Assembly: GCA_028829895.1 (NCBI GenBank)
Contig: JALGAQ010000009.1
Span: 2,852,001 to 2,916,000, forward strand
Direction of reading: 5' to 3'
DNA: 64,000 bases
Source: Sinotaia quadrata
Taxonomy: Eukaryota; Mollusca; Gastropoda; Architaenioglossa; Viviparidae
Part shown: piece after piece, positions 22,781 through 33,437 of the stretch
Layout: every line of letters begins with the position of its first letter
How positions within the stretch are numbered: position 1 is the stretch's first letter
Translations under genes and position numbers: made by a program
Notes under the pieces: generated by a model
Databases searched by the model: none
What the model was told of the DNA's origin: nothing
What the model saw: the letters and a program-made list of their open reading frames with translations, nothing else

Positions 22781-24109
22781 TCCAGAGAGCTGATGCGAGA
22801 TTATATCCCGCACTGTTCCAGGTGCGCTTAAAAATTTTGGCCCGTTCAACCAAACATCCCATGTTCTTTCGGACCGGTGCCTCAAACCGGAACAGTCTGG
22901 CTCGGAGCATTTTGCCTCTGACCTACATTTCTGAGCAACATGGCCTGCCTTCAAGCACAAAAAACATCGCTTCGCTTCAATCAATAATTTCCAGCGTTGA
23001 TTTACATCCAAAGAAGCAAAGTTTGAACAAACCTCAGTAGCATGTGCTGATTGACATGCCACGCAACGTTCTGGCAGCAATGATTTAACCGCGTCGTCCG
23101 ATTGGATGCTTCCTTCTCTCCTTTGGACACAAACAGATGGGTATACCGATTACGCATTAGGCGGGCTTTGCTGATATGTATTCACACAGATCTCGGAAAG
23201 TTGACTCGCGCTCGAGCTGGTAGATCTCATCGGTGCGCTTCACCCAGTCCACAATCATGTACCTTGGTAACTTGGATAACACCTTCTCTATAGTTGATAC
23301 GGAGTCCATATCTGCAATATGGTCCAATTCTTTTAGACAATCTGCACAAGTTACCGACTCATTAGCATATACGGTGAATTCATTCTACTCTAGGCCTATC
23401 ATACCGAGCTTTGTTACCTCATCCAGTAATGAGCGCATGATCAGGAACCGTCCACCATAGAAATCACGTAAAATCTCCTCGCTCGAATGTACCCTTCGGC
23501 GGAAGGGTAAGATGAGCAACGGGAGATAGCTTTTTTCGTAGGACCTACGCAATAATGAAACAAAAACTTCAAGCGTTCCCCTTTGGATACAACAGTCAAT
23601 ACCTCATTCTCAAACTGTCGGAAGGAAGAGTTGTAGAAGGACGGTAATCAGTCAAAATGCTGCAATTCACAACGTGTCAGCTCAATTTTTGATAGCAGGT
23701 ATGATATCATAGGATCCGACGAGGATATCGACTACTTGAGAACTGAGCACGATACACATTATCTATTGCCTGGTTATCTCGAAGTTCATGAAGAATGGGT
23801 AAGTGGTTCTTATTTCAGCACCGAATCTAAAGACTCAGCTTTATACTCCGACTCTGTGGCCAACTTAAATCTAGGAATTCTGAAGTTTATCCCGTACAAC
23901 TGCGTCTCTAACTCATGCTCACTTCGACTGATTCTCTCGCCAGGACCACTGAAACCTCTGGTGCGATTAGATAAATTCTCAATCAGAGGCTCAATGGGAC
24001 AACTATCGCTCTGACTCAAGTCCTTCCGTTCATCAGATTCATCCACATGTTCTACAGAAGCATCGGGAAAAAAGAGTTCTGCTTTAGACACGTCTATGGG
24101 AACAGACAT
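22781..24109 (-). pseudogene. BEL family-3 gag
   Basis: The N-terminal segment 24109-23810 begins MSVPIDVSKAELFF and is acidic, with a positively charged end. The middle (about 23500-23150) has broken frames with a VLSKLPRYMIVDW block. The C-terminal segment 23080-22781 has a cysteine-rich array (CVACQSAHATEVC, then RCFLCLKAGHVAQKC, a CCHC-type knuckle CX2CX4HX4C). The knuckle would bind genomic RNA. The element order gag to protease is preserved with no gap. Confidence 0.82.
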
Positions 24110-24396
24110 GAATAAAGATGAATAGAGATTATGCTAATAGATATGAAACAAAGATAGTCGTAATGTCAATGTATAAGTCAAAATTCAGAAACAGTTTCTT
24201 CTTTCGAATGGGAACTTCAAAAACTCTAAATTCTTCGCGGAATAGATTATTCTCATACGCGTTATATATTGAAAACCCGTTATACTTTCGCCAATATGAA
24301 CAAATAAGATCTCCATATGTAATTAATTGATGCTAATCGCGTCTATCGGTAGTAGGATTCTCCGCCAGTGTTTTCCGAAAACATTCACAGGAAGCA

Positions 24397-24439
24397 CCTG
24401 GACGCATGCGTTTCACTCTTATTACAGATCATCAGCAGG
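24397..24439 (-). ncRNA. Hammerhead ribozyme-like motif, copy A
   Basis: On the minus strand: stem I CCTG/CAGG, core CTGATGA, a weak stem II (TCT/AGA-like, 2-3 pairs), GAAAC, a four-pair stem III ACGC/GCGT closed by AT, and a C before the stem I return strand, at the cleavage position. All core nucleotides of the hammerhead consensus are present. The poor stem II may make it slow or inactive. Confidence 0.65.
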
Positions 24440-24457
24440 ACGTATCTAGTCCGATCG

Positions 24458-24511
24458 AGGATCTAACGTTGAACTCCGTTCATGCCAGCCGGTGCTTTAA
24501 CCACTAAGCTA
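24458..24511 (-). repeat. tRNA-like Pol III promoter, copy A
   Basis: The A-box-like TAGCTTAGTGGTTAAAGC (minus strand) is followed about 30 nt later by a degenerate B box TTAGATCCTCG. The equivalent of copy B at 25058-25107. Confidence 0.55.
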
Positions 24512-25057
24512 TGGTGGCCTGTTGAACATTGCGGTGTTTTTTCTATTGGACTATCTTACTCATGGTAGATCGTGATCAGCAATGCCCGGCATCTAATTAT
24601 TGATCGTGGGAACTGCCAACTAGCAGTTTTTAGTCACACATGAAGCCTCACTGGCCAGGACTGCCCGTTTATAGGAAATGCCAACTAGCATTGTTTTATC
24701 CTAGTGAGCGTGCTAGTTATATAATAAGGGAGTGTGGGGATTTATAAATGCATGTATATGATGCTAATCGCGTCTATCGGAAGTTAGATTCGCCGCGAGA
24801 ATAAATTATTACCCCGATCATCAAAAAACATGCGCTTAACCATTGCTCTAATCACCGTGGATGTGTTTAGAAGCAATAATGCCAAAGTTTTTAGCATCTA
24901 TCCTAGAAACTGGCAGTCCTGGCCAGTGAGGCTTCATATGTGACCAAAACCTGCTAGCTGGCAGTTCACACGCCCAATGAAGAGATGCCGGACATTGTTG
25001 ATCACGATCTACCATGAGTAATATACTCTAAAATTCGCAACGTTCAACGGGCCGCCA

Positions 25058-25107
25058 TAGATCAGTGGTTAGAGCGCCGGCTGGCACGAAGAGCTAGGTT
25101 CGATCCT
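25058..25107 (+). repeat. tRNA-like Pol III promoter, copy B
   Basis: A box TAGATCAGTGGTTAGAGCG and B box GGTTCGATCCT with tRNA-like spacing. It heads the SINE-like unit on the plus strand and lies about 20 nt before the hammerhead motif. No anticodon stem of a functional tRNA is seen. Confidence 0.65.
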
Positions 25108-25126
25108 CGATCGGACTAGATACGCC

Positions 25127-25169
25127 CCTGCTGATGATCTCCAATAAGAGTGAAACGTATGCGTTCAGG
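25127..25169 (+). ncRNA. Hammerhead ribozyme-like motif, copy B
   Basis: Stem I CCTG/CAGG, CTGATGA, stem II TCTC/GAGT (three good pairs and a U-U at the base) with loop CAATAA, GAAAC, stem III ACGT/GCGT, then T at the cleavage position. The loop resembles the CAAATA of Schistosoma Sm-alpha ribozymes. U at position 17 is less favourable than C. Confidence 0.68.
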
Positions 25170-25332
25170 TGATTCCTGTGAATGTTTTCGGAAAATACTG
25201 GGGAGAATCTTAGTTCCGATAGACGCGATTAGCATCAATTACTTAAATGAGATCTTCGTTGAATATAATATTGGGTATTCAACAGACGGTTTCTAAAAAC
25301 TATAATAAATTTCCTACAAACTTGAATTCTAC

Positions 25333-25735
25333 AGGTACCTATGATAGCACACTTGGTATTTGGATTGATTCTTTATTGTTCTGTACCGATTGAAGCGCTC
25401 GAAACATGGGCAAACAACCGTTCACCTCATAGTTGCTGATTCAGCCATAGAATAGCTGTAAATCATTAAATATATTACTGAACTCGGAAGGCCTTTTGTT
25501 TGCGTTCGGGCCGAGTACAAGACCGGTCTCTAGCTTATTAGTCGTCATCAGTTGTACATACGCGCCTGATTGCAAACAGAAAACCTCCCGAGCTTGTGTA
25601 CAGCTATTCTGTGGCTGAATCAGAAACTATGTAGTGAACGGTTGTTTACCGATGTTTCGATGCTCCTGAATCGATATAGGTCAATAAAGAAGGATTCAAA
25701 ATACCTGGTTTGCTATCATGGGTACCTGTAAGGTT
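25333..25735. mobile_element. MITE-like element with long terminal inverted repeats
   Basis: About 400 bp. The two ends are inverted repeats of about 135 bp beginning TACAGGTACC and sharing blocks such as ATGATAGCA, TTCTTTATTG, CAACCGTTCAC and CAGAATAGCTGT. No coding capacity. It interrupts the family-3 LTR; ACTTGAATT occurs on both sides of the interruption (25318-25332 and about 25759-25770) as a possible target duplication. Confidence 0.72.
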
Positions 25736-26098
25736 CAAACCGCCAATCGATTCTTGCAGACTTGAATTGTTCCGTCTTCCGGAGAATTTAATAAGAACCA
25801 CAACAACTTCTACACAATAAGATTAGCAAAACTCCTGATCTTTTAGGTTTCAAACAATATCAAGATATCTTCACAGCGAAGATGGAGGCAGCTTGACTTT
25901 TCAGATGTAACGAATTTCGGGCCTTATAATATAATTGACCAGCTAAACAAAGAGTTAGCATACAATATTCAGATTTACACAAGTAAAGTAAAGTTTGGTT
26001 TATGTAAAAAAGTGAAAGAACAAATGATTGAGAAACAGAATATTTGCAATATTGTCGAACATACAGGTTCCTTCGATAAACCCTAACTTGGATTTTAA

Positions 26099-28104
26099 TG
26101 TCGGCTACTGAATGTTTCACCTTGGAATACCAAAGAATCATAGCGGGTTTAATATTCTTGTTCCACCACGTCGCCCTTGGCTACTATTTTGATTACCAAG
26201 GTCATGTTAATAGTGCCACTGAAGACCGTACATGAGGTCATGAATTCAAGCTACAGATCGAACGGTCCGGTGGTCTTCATGTGTATCGACTCTCCCACAG
26301 AGCCCCTCCCGTCTGAAACGCCCTAACGCCGTCTGTTGTGGAAAATACATCTGTTCATGCCTTTTAGGACACCATATATCTCGAAAGCCGATGGTGACGA
26401 GAAGCGATGACTACCTAGAAGATAATCCACGTTTACGGACACACCTCCTTCATTCATACATCGTCTGACATGCCATGAATAGGTAGACACAAGCTACTAG
26501 AGCATTCTGTAAATGAAATGCTGAATGCCAATGCAGACGACATCGGGATACATAAGAAGGAATATTTTTAATATAATAATATAATAATAATAATAATGCT
26601 TTATTTATCCCAAATGGATGAATTTTCAGCAAGTTACATGATCTTCCAATATTACAAAAAAAACTGTTCATCCATCATGTTGTTTTTCACTGTCGTTCCA
26701 TTTCATATATCCGCTGCTTTCAAGGTCATTGTTATTTCTCCAGTTGAACTAATCACCTGCGCCTTTATTAATCGTATCGGAATCACATGCAACTGCTAAG
26801 AAATCAACCTCCGCTTCCTAAAGTCTATCCTGGAAGCATAGGAAAATATCGATAATGTCAATTAGAAACAAATTCATCAAACATTTTGACGTAGTGGCGC
26901 TGAATGGAAAATTGTGCAGTAGATCAAAGCCTACATGACAGACCAAATGGTGGGAATCTGAGTCTGTATAATTTTAAATTGCTTCAGAATACTTTATACA
27001 ATGGTCATAAAATTCTCTCGTAGGTTGTGACCCGATCAACGATCTTGGTATTTTATCTACGTCAGCCAAACCTGCTTCCAAGACCCAAGCTTTTCTGAAC
27101 TACTTAAAATACATGATCCTTTATCGAATTCCGAAGATAATTTTGCCTTGATCATGGTAATTGATCGCTTACGGCCCCTGGTAACGATGAGCACTAATTG
27201 CCTAACTAGTCGAAACACATTCTTTGACATCATTTGCTTATCTTAACAAAGACAAGAGACGCATATATAGTTTTAGCTCGCTACTCTTTATTAGGATTTG
27301 AAAACCTATCTTCTTCCGTGAGATTGTTGATAAAAACCCTCATTATGATTCTGATCAGCTTTGGCGAATCGTTAATCGCTAAGGATATAACACACTTGAG
27401 GACAGTCACTCTGCGGGCGCATCGAAATCGGGCGAATATTCAGCAGATCATGTTTTCAGAAAAACACAAATCAGCTATTCGGCTTACACCCACAGCGCTT
27501 CAAGATAAAGTGGACGTTTGTTGGAGCGCAGTGCAAGTAGTTGAGTGTTAATGCTGCATCTACCAGGAAAATCGCAAACTAAGTATCACACACAGTAGGT
27601 CGATTTAAGTAATTTCTTATTTTTTGTTTATAATTTCTTGGACATCGACATGTTTGTTTTACTGCTTACGCGCCTGCACATGTCCTTCGGTTTTTCCTTG
27701 TCGCTCGAAAGCACCTTGTTTCATACCCGTTGATTTTTTATCAGAGTATCTTGTCCCACATCATTTTCGCATATTGGAAAAATGGTGTCCAAATTCTGTT
27801 GACGTTTAATTATTTAAGTTGACCCATAGTCCTCAATCTGAATAAAATCATCTGCAGAAATTATTGGATGACGTTCGTTTAGACTGACCAAACTTTGAAA
27901 TTTTGAAGTATGTTGTAACGGAAATAAGAACACACCAGTTTCACATGAGTAACCATTCCCTGCTCTCAGCCACTTGTAAGTTAGCAAGGCAGACGTGGAA
28001 GGACACCATAGACAGATACTTAACTTGCTATAAACTAATCGTTTCTCATGTCTTGTCGACAGTTAACCATTCTGTAACCTTTACTAGGCTCCATGATGTA
28101 CCTT
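26099..28104. other. No gene recognised
   Basis: I find no protein domain. A short (ATA)n run lies at 26572-26597. A hairpin-like pair TGAAGACC / GGTCTTCA lies at about 26222-26277. A plus frame at 27234-27551 has no recognisable motif. Confidence 0.5.
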
Positions 28105-28109
28105 TGTAG

Positions 28110-28290
28110 TTTTAGCTCGGATGCACTCCGTTCTCTCTGCGGCGTGGTTCATTGTGCTCAGTGTTAACATGCTATATTCACCACCAACTAATCGGCACTT
28201 ACTCAGCCACCCTCTTTCTGTACTTGTCAACACTAAAACACTCCGTTCTTCCCACACCACTCGGCTGCAAGTTACAATATATTCTGAATT
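28110..28290 (+). repeat. Fragment related to the 5' region of the CR1-like LINE
   Basis: Shares GTTCTCTC, GTGTTAA, TGCTATAT, ACTCAGCCA, ACTAAAACACTCCGT and CCCACACCACTC blocks, in order, with the minus strand of 39110-39300, which lies immediately upstream of ORF1 of the LINE at 35540-39300. It is a detached 5'-end copy or a shared short repeat. Confidence 0.65.
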
Positions 28291-28439
28291 ACTAGATCTT
28301 ATGATGGCAGTGTTGATGGTAACCATAAGTCTCGAGAGACTATGGTGTTTGTCGCTCCGCTTTGTCTGATTTAATTTTCTTCATGTTGATGTTGCTCTGA
28401 ATTTGTTTTATTTTTTTCTTCTTCCTAACTATTTTCAAC

Positions 28440-29470
28440 TTTAATTACGTTTGTATAATATTGTGAATAATAATAATAATAATGACAGTAATAATAATAA
28501 TGCGTTTATCGCTTCATTTACGTTATTATTAGCACTTTTATTTTTATTATCGTTATCATTAATATGATCATTATTTTTATATTTTTGTTGATGTAATTCT
28601 TTTATTTTTACTATTTTTATCATCGGCAATTATATATCCCATTACGATTTTTTTCATATAATATTTTCTCCAACACTTATGTTTCATTTAATGCATCGTC
28701 GTCTGTGATTATAGAGGCCTATACTAGACAAGCACGTTTTACCACAGCCGCTACAGACAGCGGGCGTTTGGCTTTAAGAACGCATGTTATTTTCGTTTTT
28801 TATATCGTGACTTTATGTGGCCTTGGTCTATTCTTTCAGCTGTTGCCTTTATGATACTCCCCATTTACTGCGATCCGTTGCACGTTTTTCCCAGTTTACC
28901 AGGTTGAATTCTCCGCATTTGATGTCCCGCTTGACCATGTCCTTGTAGCGCAGGTTTGGTCTTCCGACTGATCTGGCACCAGCGGCAAGTTCGCCGTAAA
29001 GCATGGCCTTTGGGATAGAACTCATTTACAGCTTCTAGTGTGTGGCCATCAATTGAAATTTCCGGCGTAGTACTAACCCCTTGGCCAATGACTTTGGTTT
29101 TGTTTAAACTGATTGTTAAGCCAAATCCCTTGCAAGCATTGGCTAAACAGCTTATTAGTCGTTGCAATCCTTTTTCAGAATAGGCAGTGAAGGCCGCATC
29201 GTCCGCAAACAGTACTTCTTGAAGAATACGTTTCAAATTTTAGTTTTGGTTGAAGTCGCGCAGGGTTGAATAATCCACCGTCGCTCCTGGTGAAGAGGAA
29301 TATGCCATCGTTTGAATCCCCGTAGGCGTATGCCAACAGCATTAAGAAGAAACTGCCGAACAGTGTAATGCACAGTAAAAGCTACTACCATTTGTTCTTC
29401 GTTCAGACCCTTTCGATTTTGACTGATATAGTGCCGAATGGTTCAATAGATATCGATCACTCTCTAGCAA
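28440..29470 (-). pseudogene. RTE-like LINE copy 1, 3' part with internal deletion
   Basis: Minus-strand non-LTR retrotransposon fragment. At 29236-28865 are the RT motif LFADDAAFTAYSEKGLQRLI and GLTISLNKTKVIGQ. It jumps from LEAVNEF straight to the C-terminal YPKGHA/RSVGRPNLRYKD-like block (shifted frame). The 3' end at 28780-28690 encodes a CXXC...H...C finger like the one at 35140-35220. AT-rich 3' tail at 28440-28690 with (TAA) runs. The upstream part (29240-29470) has broken RT frames. It is a 5'-truncated, dead relative of 33438-35330. Confidence 0.82.
28466..28501 (+). repeat. (AAT)n microsatellite in LINE 3' tail
   Basis: AATAATAAT run with one interruption, on the 3' side of the RTE-like LINE. 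Simple repeat tails are usual for RTE elements. Confidence 0.85.
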
Positions 29471-31012
29471 GCGCATTTTGATGGCGTTATTATCTCCTAG
29501 ACCCAACCGGGATGGCTGACATATGCAAACGATTGCTTAATGATACCAACTGCCTGTTTTCTCCTATCACTAGTAATATCATGAACACCATAATTGATAT
29601 TATCATTCAATAAATATTAACCCAATCTAGCTACACATCACAATCACGAATACATCTGCTGCACCTCAGTTCTCACCATTTTTAGTTCATTTAATTTCTT
29701 AAAATGACGACTGCTTTGATCGGCAGACCAACTAAAACCATGCATTAATCAGTATCTTATAGCAACGGTTTTAAGACACTAAATCAGATTCCTGCTGGCA
29801 TAGAGAGCTTCTTCTCATGCACCTTGTTTTAGATTATGATTAGATATTACCTCATGCGCAAAGCCTTTTGTTGGCATTCAGTTAAAAGAGATGATGGGCT
29901 CCTAAATCATTACCCGTCGCCACTTGTATACACCAGCTTCAGTGCGAACTCTCGTGCATGTAAGCCAATGCGCCCATCTAAAGAAATATCACACAAGTCA
30001 ATGGTAGCTAAATCGTACAAGTACTTGTGAGGACTCATTAGGTATTTGGAATAATTTTGTAATCAAATGATGCCAAATATGATTCATGCCGCCTTTCCAT
30101 TTTCGCCTCGCAGATAATGAAACACGGTGGAAATTGAAAAAAGTACTGCTAGTCTCTAAAGTGGTAGGTGAGAATGTCGTGAGCTTAACTTAGATATCTA
30201 ATCGCAGACGGCTATGTGTATCGATTGCGAGCAAAACAATCGTTCTTGCCAAGATAAGAACAATTGATGGCGACTGTAAGAGAGGAACATCTGAGGACCG
30301 AGGCAAAAGTAAAACGAAGTTGTGACATAATCTCAAGTGCATATAGTCAGTAAAATAGGGATGAATAGAAATTGTACAAGAGCTTCTGTAGCTATTCAAA
30401 ACCAGAATATGTGGATAGGTGTAGGAAATAGCATCGGGTCATATATTGTATTCCAAATGGCGGGAAGTCTTTATTCCTTATTCGTATGCAATAGCCAATT
30501 ATACTAAATAAAATGAAAGAGATGACTGCGTAGACTAGAATAAGCGGTTGGAGGGCTCAATCGGGTGGCGCTGAAAGGGCTATTGACCTAAAAAAGAAGA
30601 ATGTTTTTCAGAGCTTGAGAGATACACGTGACCCTTATAGAGCTGTTCACAATGTAGGAAAAAACAACCGTACTGAGATTTGCTTCAATTAAATTCAGTA
30701 CCCATGGCTATTCGGTAGGGAACGAGCATTCATACGTTTTATATCTATGAGATACGTATTTCGTCCCATGGTCGGTCAGCTATTTATCGCAATGCAATGA
30801 GCATAAGTCGATAACGCAACCAACAACCAAAGCCATATTGATTTAGAAACGGTAAATAAGCAGTTTAAAGATATGTGTTTCCGTACTTCGAGGGACGAGA
30901 GATAATTTCAGCCTGGGGTGGAGCCACTGAAATGAGTATTAATCAATATTACAAACTTGATCTTCCTCCGTCGTAAAGTCCAACCCATGCTCATCGTGGC
31001 AACCATTTTACG
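29471..31012. other. No gene recognised
   Basis: Only short uninformative frames on both strands. No domain or repeat matched. Confidence 0.45.
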
Positions 31013-31236
31013 ATGGCCGATCGTGCATGGGCTAACAGGGCCTTAAAGGTGGCGCTACCATGGCGCGGTGGATTCCCAACTGGCAATCGGGTTACCTATA
31101 AAATGCTACATGAGCTTGATGACAGTGCCATGACTTGGTGTGTTCCATGCCAAAAAAGGGTTCTCATGTCACAAGGATACATGGACCCCAGAGGAGTACA
31201 TCGGGCACCAAAATGGCGTATGATCCTTCAAAAGTG
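31013..31236 (+). CDS. Candidate coding exon, unknown function
   Basis: An ATG-started frame of about 75 codons ends at GTGAGT, a good donor-like site (31237-31242); the stop TGA lies inside the donor. The protein begins MADRAWANRALKVALPWRGG and contains TWCVPCQKRVLMSQG with a CXXC pair. I recognise no family. It could equally be a chance frame, since no partner exon is seen nearby. Strand is opposite to the zinc-finger exons at 32007-32371. Confidence 0.2.
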
Positions 31237-32006
31237 GTGAGTTGGACTGCATGTTGATAAAGGGAGTTAAGGGTGGAAGTTCTGACTACTCATGAGTAGT
31301 TGTCTGGTGTAGTATGCGTTTATTGAGGTGCAAGGTCATTCTGCTGGAACTGACTTTGATTTGATGAACAAAGCGTTATAGAATCGTCTTTGGAATTTCA
31401 TGACGAATGCGAGTCAATACGGTTATGGTTATTAAAATAACTCTCAAAATGGCACTTTTGGAAAAGTGGGATTGACACTCATGGGCCAAAAATATGAAGA
31501 GAAAACATCAGGAGAGAAGCTTAAAAAAACTTGATGAGGGGTACGCGGTATCTTAATGCTTAACAGAGATAGACTGCGGAGCTTATCTCTGGAAACTTAA
31601 GCGAAAATATTGGAGTTTTCTGGTGCTATCTTACGAGCCTCTAGATCACACCAATGCTTTTACGCAATATACTCTACGTTCTGTTTGAAGTACATAAAAT
31701 GTTATAGTAAGAAAGCAAAAATATCCCCACGGTTCCTTCAGATCAAGCAGAATCAATGGTCTGGCAGCAATAAAACTACCGTTGCGGAAAGGAATGTTCG
31801 ACCTAGTTAATGGTGGAAACAGCTATTTACATAACGTTCGCCCGAAATGTCTCCCTTTAGCGGAAGTGATAGACAGATTGGCTAAGGTTATTCACAACTT
31901 GACATCTTTGCGTCGCCTAATCCAACAGCACCTTCTGATTCACGCCAATTTGGATAGTTGGAGCAATAAAATGTGAACCTGTTAAACCACGAGAAGAGCA
32001 TCTCAC

Positions 32007-32093
32007 CTTCTTGAGCTCTGAAATTATGGTGTTTGAGTGAGACACGTTGCGTGAATCTTTTACTACAAGTTCCACAAGCTTAGGGTTTCTTAC
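32007..32093 (-). pseudogene. Second zinc-finger exon, decayed
   Basis: 87 bp on the minus strand, bounded by a TTCTTCAG acceptor and a GTGAGA donor-like site. The reading frame used by its sister exon gives KKP*ACGTCSKRFTQRVSL and KHHNFRAQE. The first residue after KKP is a TAA stop and the second zinc-binding His is Gln, so the finger is no longer functional. Length, splice phase and the ACGTC core match exon 32285-32371. It is best read as a tandemly duplicated exon that has degenerated. Confidence 0.5.
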
Positions 32094-32284
32094 CTGAAGA
32101 AACACAACATGCAGAGAGCTAACCCAGCCTACATACAAAGTCATGGTTATGAATATCGCAGAGCGGAAGCAGGACTCATGCTCTTGTTATACAGATCAAT
32201 GAAGTGTTTGAGAGAAAAGCAACAAGAAAAATGGACGCCACAGAATTTGCGTTTATGAACGAAGGGGGAGAAAGAGAAACTCAC

Positions 32285-32371
32285 TTTCATGAACAGTGGC
32301 TTGATGCCTTTTCAATTTAGCAAGTTCAGCGAACCGACTGCCACAAGTCCCGCATGCATGCGGTTTCCGAC
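32285..32371 (-). CDS. C2H2 zinc-finger exon of an unidentified gene
   Basis: Minus strand, 87 bp between a TTCAATCTAG acceptor and a GTGAGT donor, symmetric phase 1-1. It encodes RKPHACGTCGSRFAELAKL followed by KRHQATVHE: a canonical CX2CX12HX4H finger. Such fingers usually bind DNA in the nucleus. It is the most convincing host-gene exon in the window because splice sites and a complete domain coincide. Neighbouring exons are not seen apart from the decayed duplicate at 32007-32093. Confidence 0.6.
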
Positions 32372-32774
32372 CTAGATTGAATAGTAAATAAAACACAGTG
32401 AACAAAAGTAGAACGGTCTCCTTCGACTTTGGGAGATAATAAAGTCTTGTGCGCATAGACCGTTACACGACTCCATCGATAAGAATTCTGTTATGGTCGG
32501 ACAATAACCAACCCTTATTCTGCATGAAGTTATGATACCAGAGGAGTTAAGACAAGAAGAATATAATATAGTCAAACGGTTCTAAAAGGAGCCGTGAGCT
32601 CTATGGCGAAGCAAGCGAAGAAGATCATCTCCTGCTTTCTTGTGTCCACATATCAAGTGTGATTTAAAGATAGATCCTGCACAGTAAGACTTGGAGGCGT
32701 TTCTTGAATTAGTAGGAATCGACTTAAAAATTGATCTTTATTCGCAGTTTCCGTGCAAGCACCCACTGACTGTG

Positions 32775-32830
32775 AGTCTGAATTGGTCAAATATGTGTTA
32801 TCTCATCGGTTCGAATCCCGCTTCGGCTTG
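32775..32830 (+). repeat. tRNA-like B-box sequence
   Basis: A perfect B box (GGTTCGAATCCCGC) at about 32813-32826, with a weak A-box-like TGAGTCTGAATTGG about 35 nt upstream. It may be a decayed tRNA-derived SINE head, near the truncated BEL fragment that follows. Confidence 0.35.
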
Positions 32831-32924
32831 GGCAATCGGATAGTATCACGTCCACGAACAACTCACACAGTTGCTTGTCACCAGGGGTTGGCGAACACAT
32901 GATTGAACCATCACCATACAATGC

Positions 32925-33337
32925 AGAGGAAACGTTCATTTGGTTAAACGTTTTCTATAATTCTCAAAGAGATGACCTCCTCAAAACTTGGTTTGGGAAA
33001 CAACATGGGAACGGAACATTCGTATGACCTAACAGCATCACTGGATCGACTGGATTTCGCTGACAGAAAACCGACGTTCATACAGAAGACCCGGCAAGTC
33101 CCCATTTTAACGTCTTCTGTTGAGAAACCTGGTTCATGTCCCACTATAATACAACCTCACTTAATTGGTAATAAGCTTGGTAGCGGGGGTATGAGCAAGG
33201 GACAAAACGAAGCTAGGTAATCGGACCCAGCAAATTCCGACGCAGAAAGGGACGAAAAACGACAAGAACAAAGACGTCGCCTGCTGAAGAAGCTGGAGAG
33301 TATGGATCAGGAGGACGAAATTTTTCGAGCAAATTCA
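32925..33337 (+). pseudogene. BEL family-2 LTR end and gag N-terminus
   Basis: Plus-strand fragment. The last about 35 bp of a family-2 LTR (GGTTAAACGTTTTCTA) are followed by AATTCTCAAAG and then gag from an ATG at about 32972: MTSSKLGLGNN, SLDRLDF, FIQKTRQVPILTSSV and a charged tail of RRRLLKKLES type. It matches 12308-12020 of the other family-2 copy. It is cut at the right by the scaffold gap, after which LINE sequence begins. Confidence 0.83.
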
Positions 33338-33437
33338 NNNNNNNNNNNNNNNNNNNNNNNNNNNNNNNNNNNNNNNNNNNNNNNNNNNNNNNNNNNNNNN
33401 NNNNNNNNNNNNNNNNNNNNNNNNNNNNNNNNNNNNN
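33338..33437. other. Assembly gap (100 N)
   Basis: Exactly 100 N. It separates BEL gag from an RTE-like LINE, so the junction itself is unseen. Confidence 0.99.

Larger units (their letters stand above)
24326..25243. repeat. Inverted pair of SINE-like units (foldback, Sm-alpha-like)
   Basis: The left arm (24326 to about 24720) and right arm (about 24885 to 25243) are inverted copies of each other. Both ends carry the same GATTAGCATCAA terminus. Each arm contains a tRNA-like A and B box and a hammerhead-like motif, which is the organisation of Schistosoma Sm-alpha SINEs. A third partial unit in the centre (24760-24860) has the same 3' end and another A-box-like head. The pair sits inside the family-3 LTR. 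Confidence 0.75.
17680..26098 (-). mobile_element. BEL/Pao family-3 element with nested insertions
   Basis: Minus-strand element whose 5' LTR (24230-26098) and 3' LTR (17680-18226) are direct repeats flanking gag, protease, RT, RNase H and integrase. It has been invaded by a family-2 LTR in the integrase (20114-20522), an inverted pair of SINE-like units in the 5' LTR (24326-25243) and a MITE-like element in the same LTR (25333-25735). The 5' LTR lacks about its first 90 bp. All genes are frameshifted. Confidence 0.85.
24230..26098 (-). repeat. BEL family-3 LTR (5' LTR), split by two insertions
   Basis: LTR sequence is found at 24230-24325, 25244-25332 and 25736-26098. The two interruptions are the SINE-like inverted pair and the MITE-like element. 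At 26098 similarity to the other family-3 LTRs ends, about 90 bp short of their 5' end. Confidence 0.8.

Noticed and set aside
25049..25120. Functional tRNA gene
   Set aside because: A and B boxes are present but no cloverleaf with matching acceptor stem; the unit continues as a SINE with an inverted partner.
26222..26277. Hairpin TGAAGACC/GGTCTTCA as a regulatory element
   Set aside because: Short, with no conserved context or second copy found.
32775..32830. Intact tRNA gene
   Set aside because: Only the B box is convincing; the A box is weak and no acceptor stem is visible.
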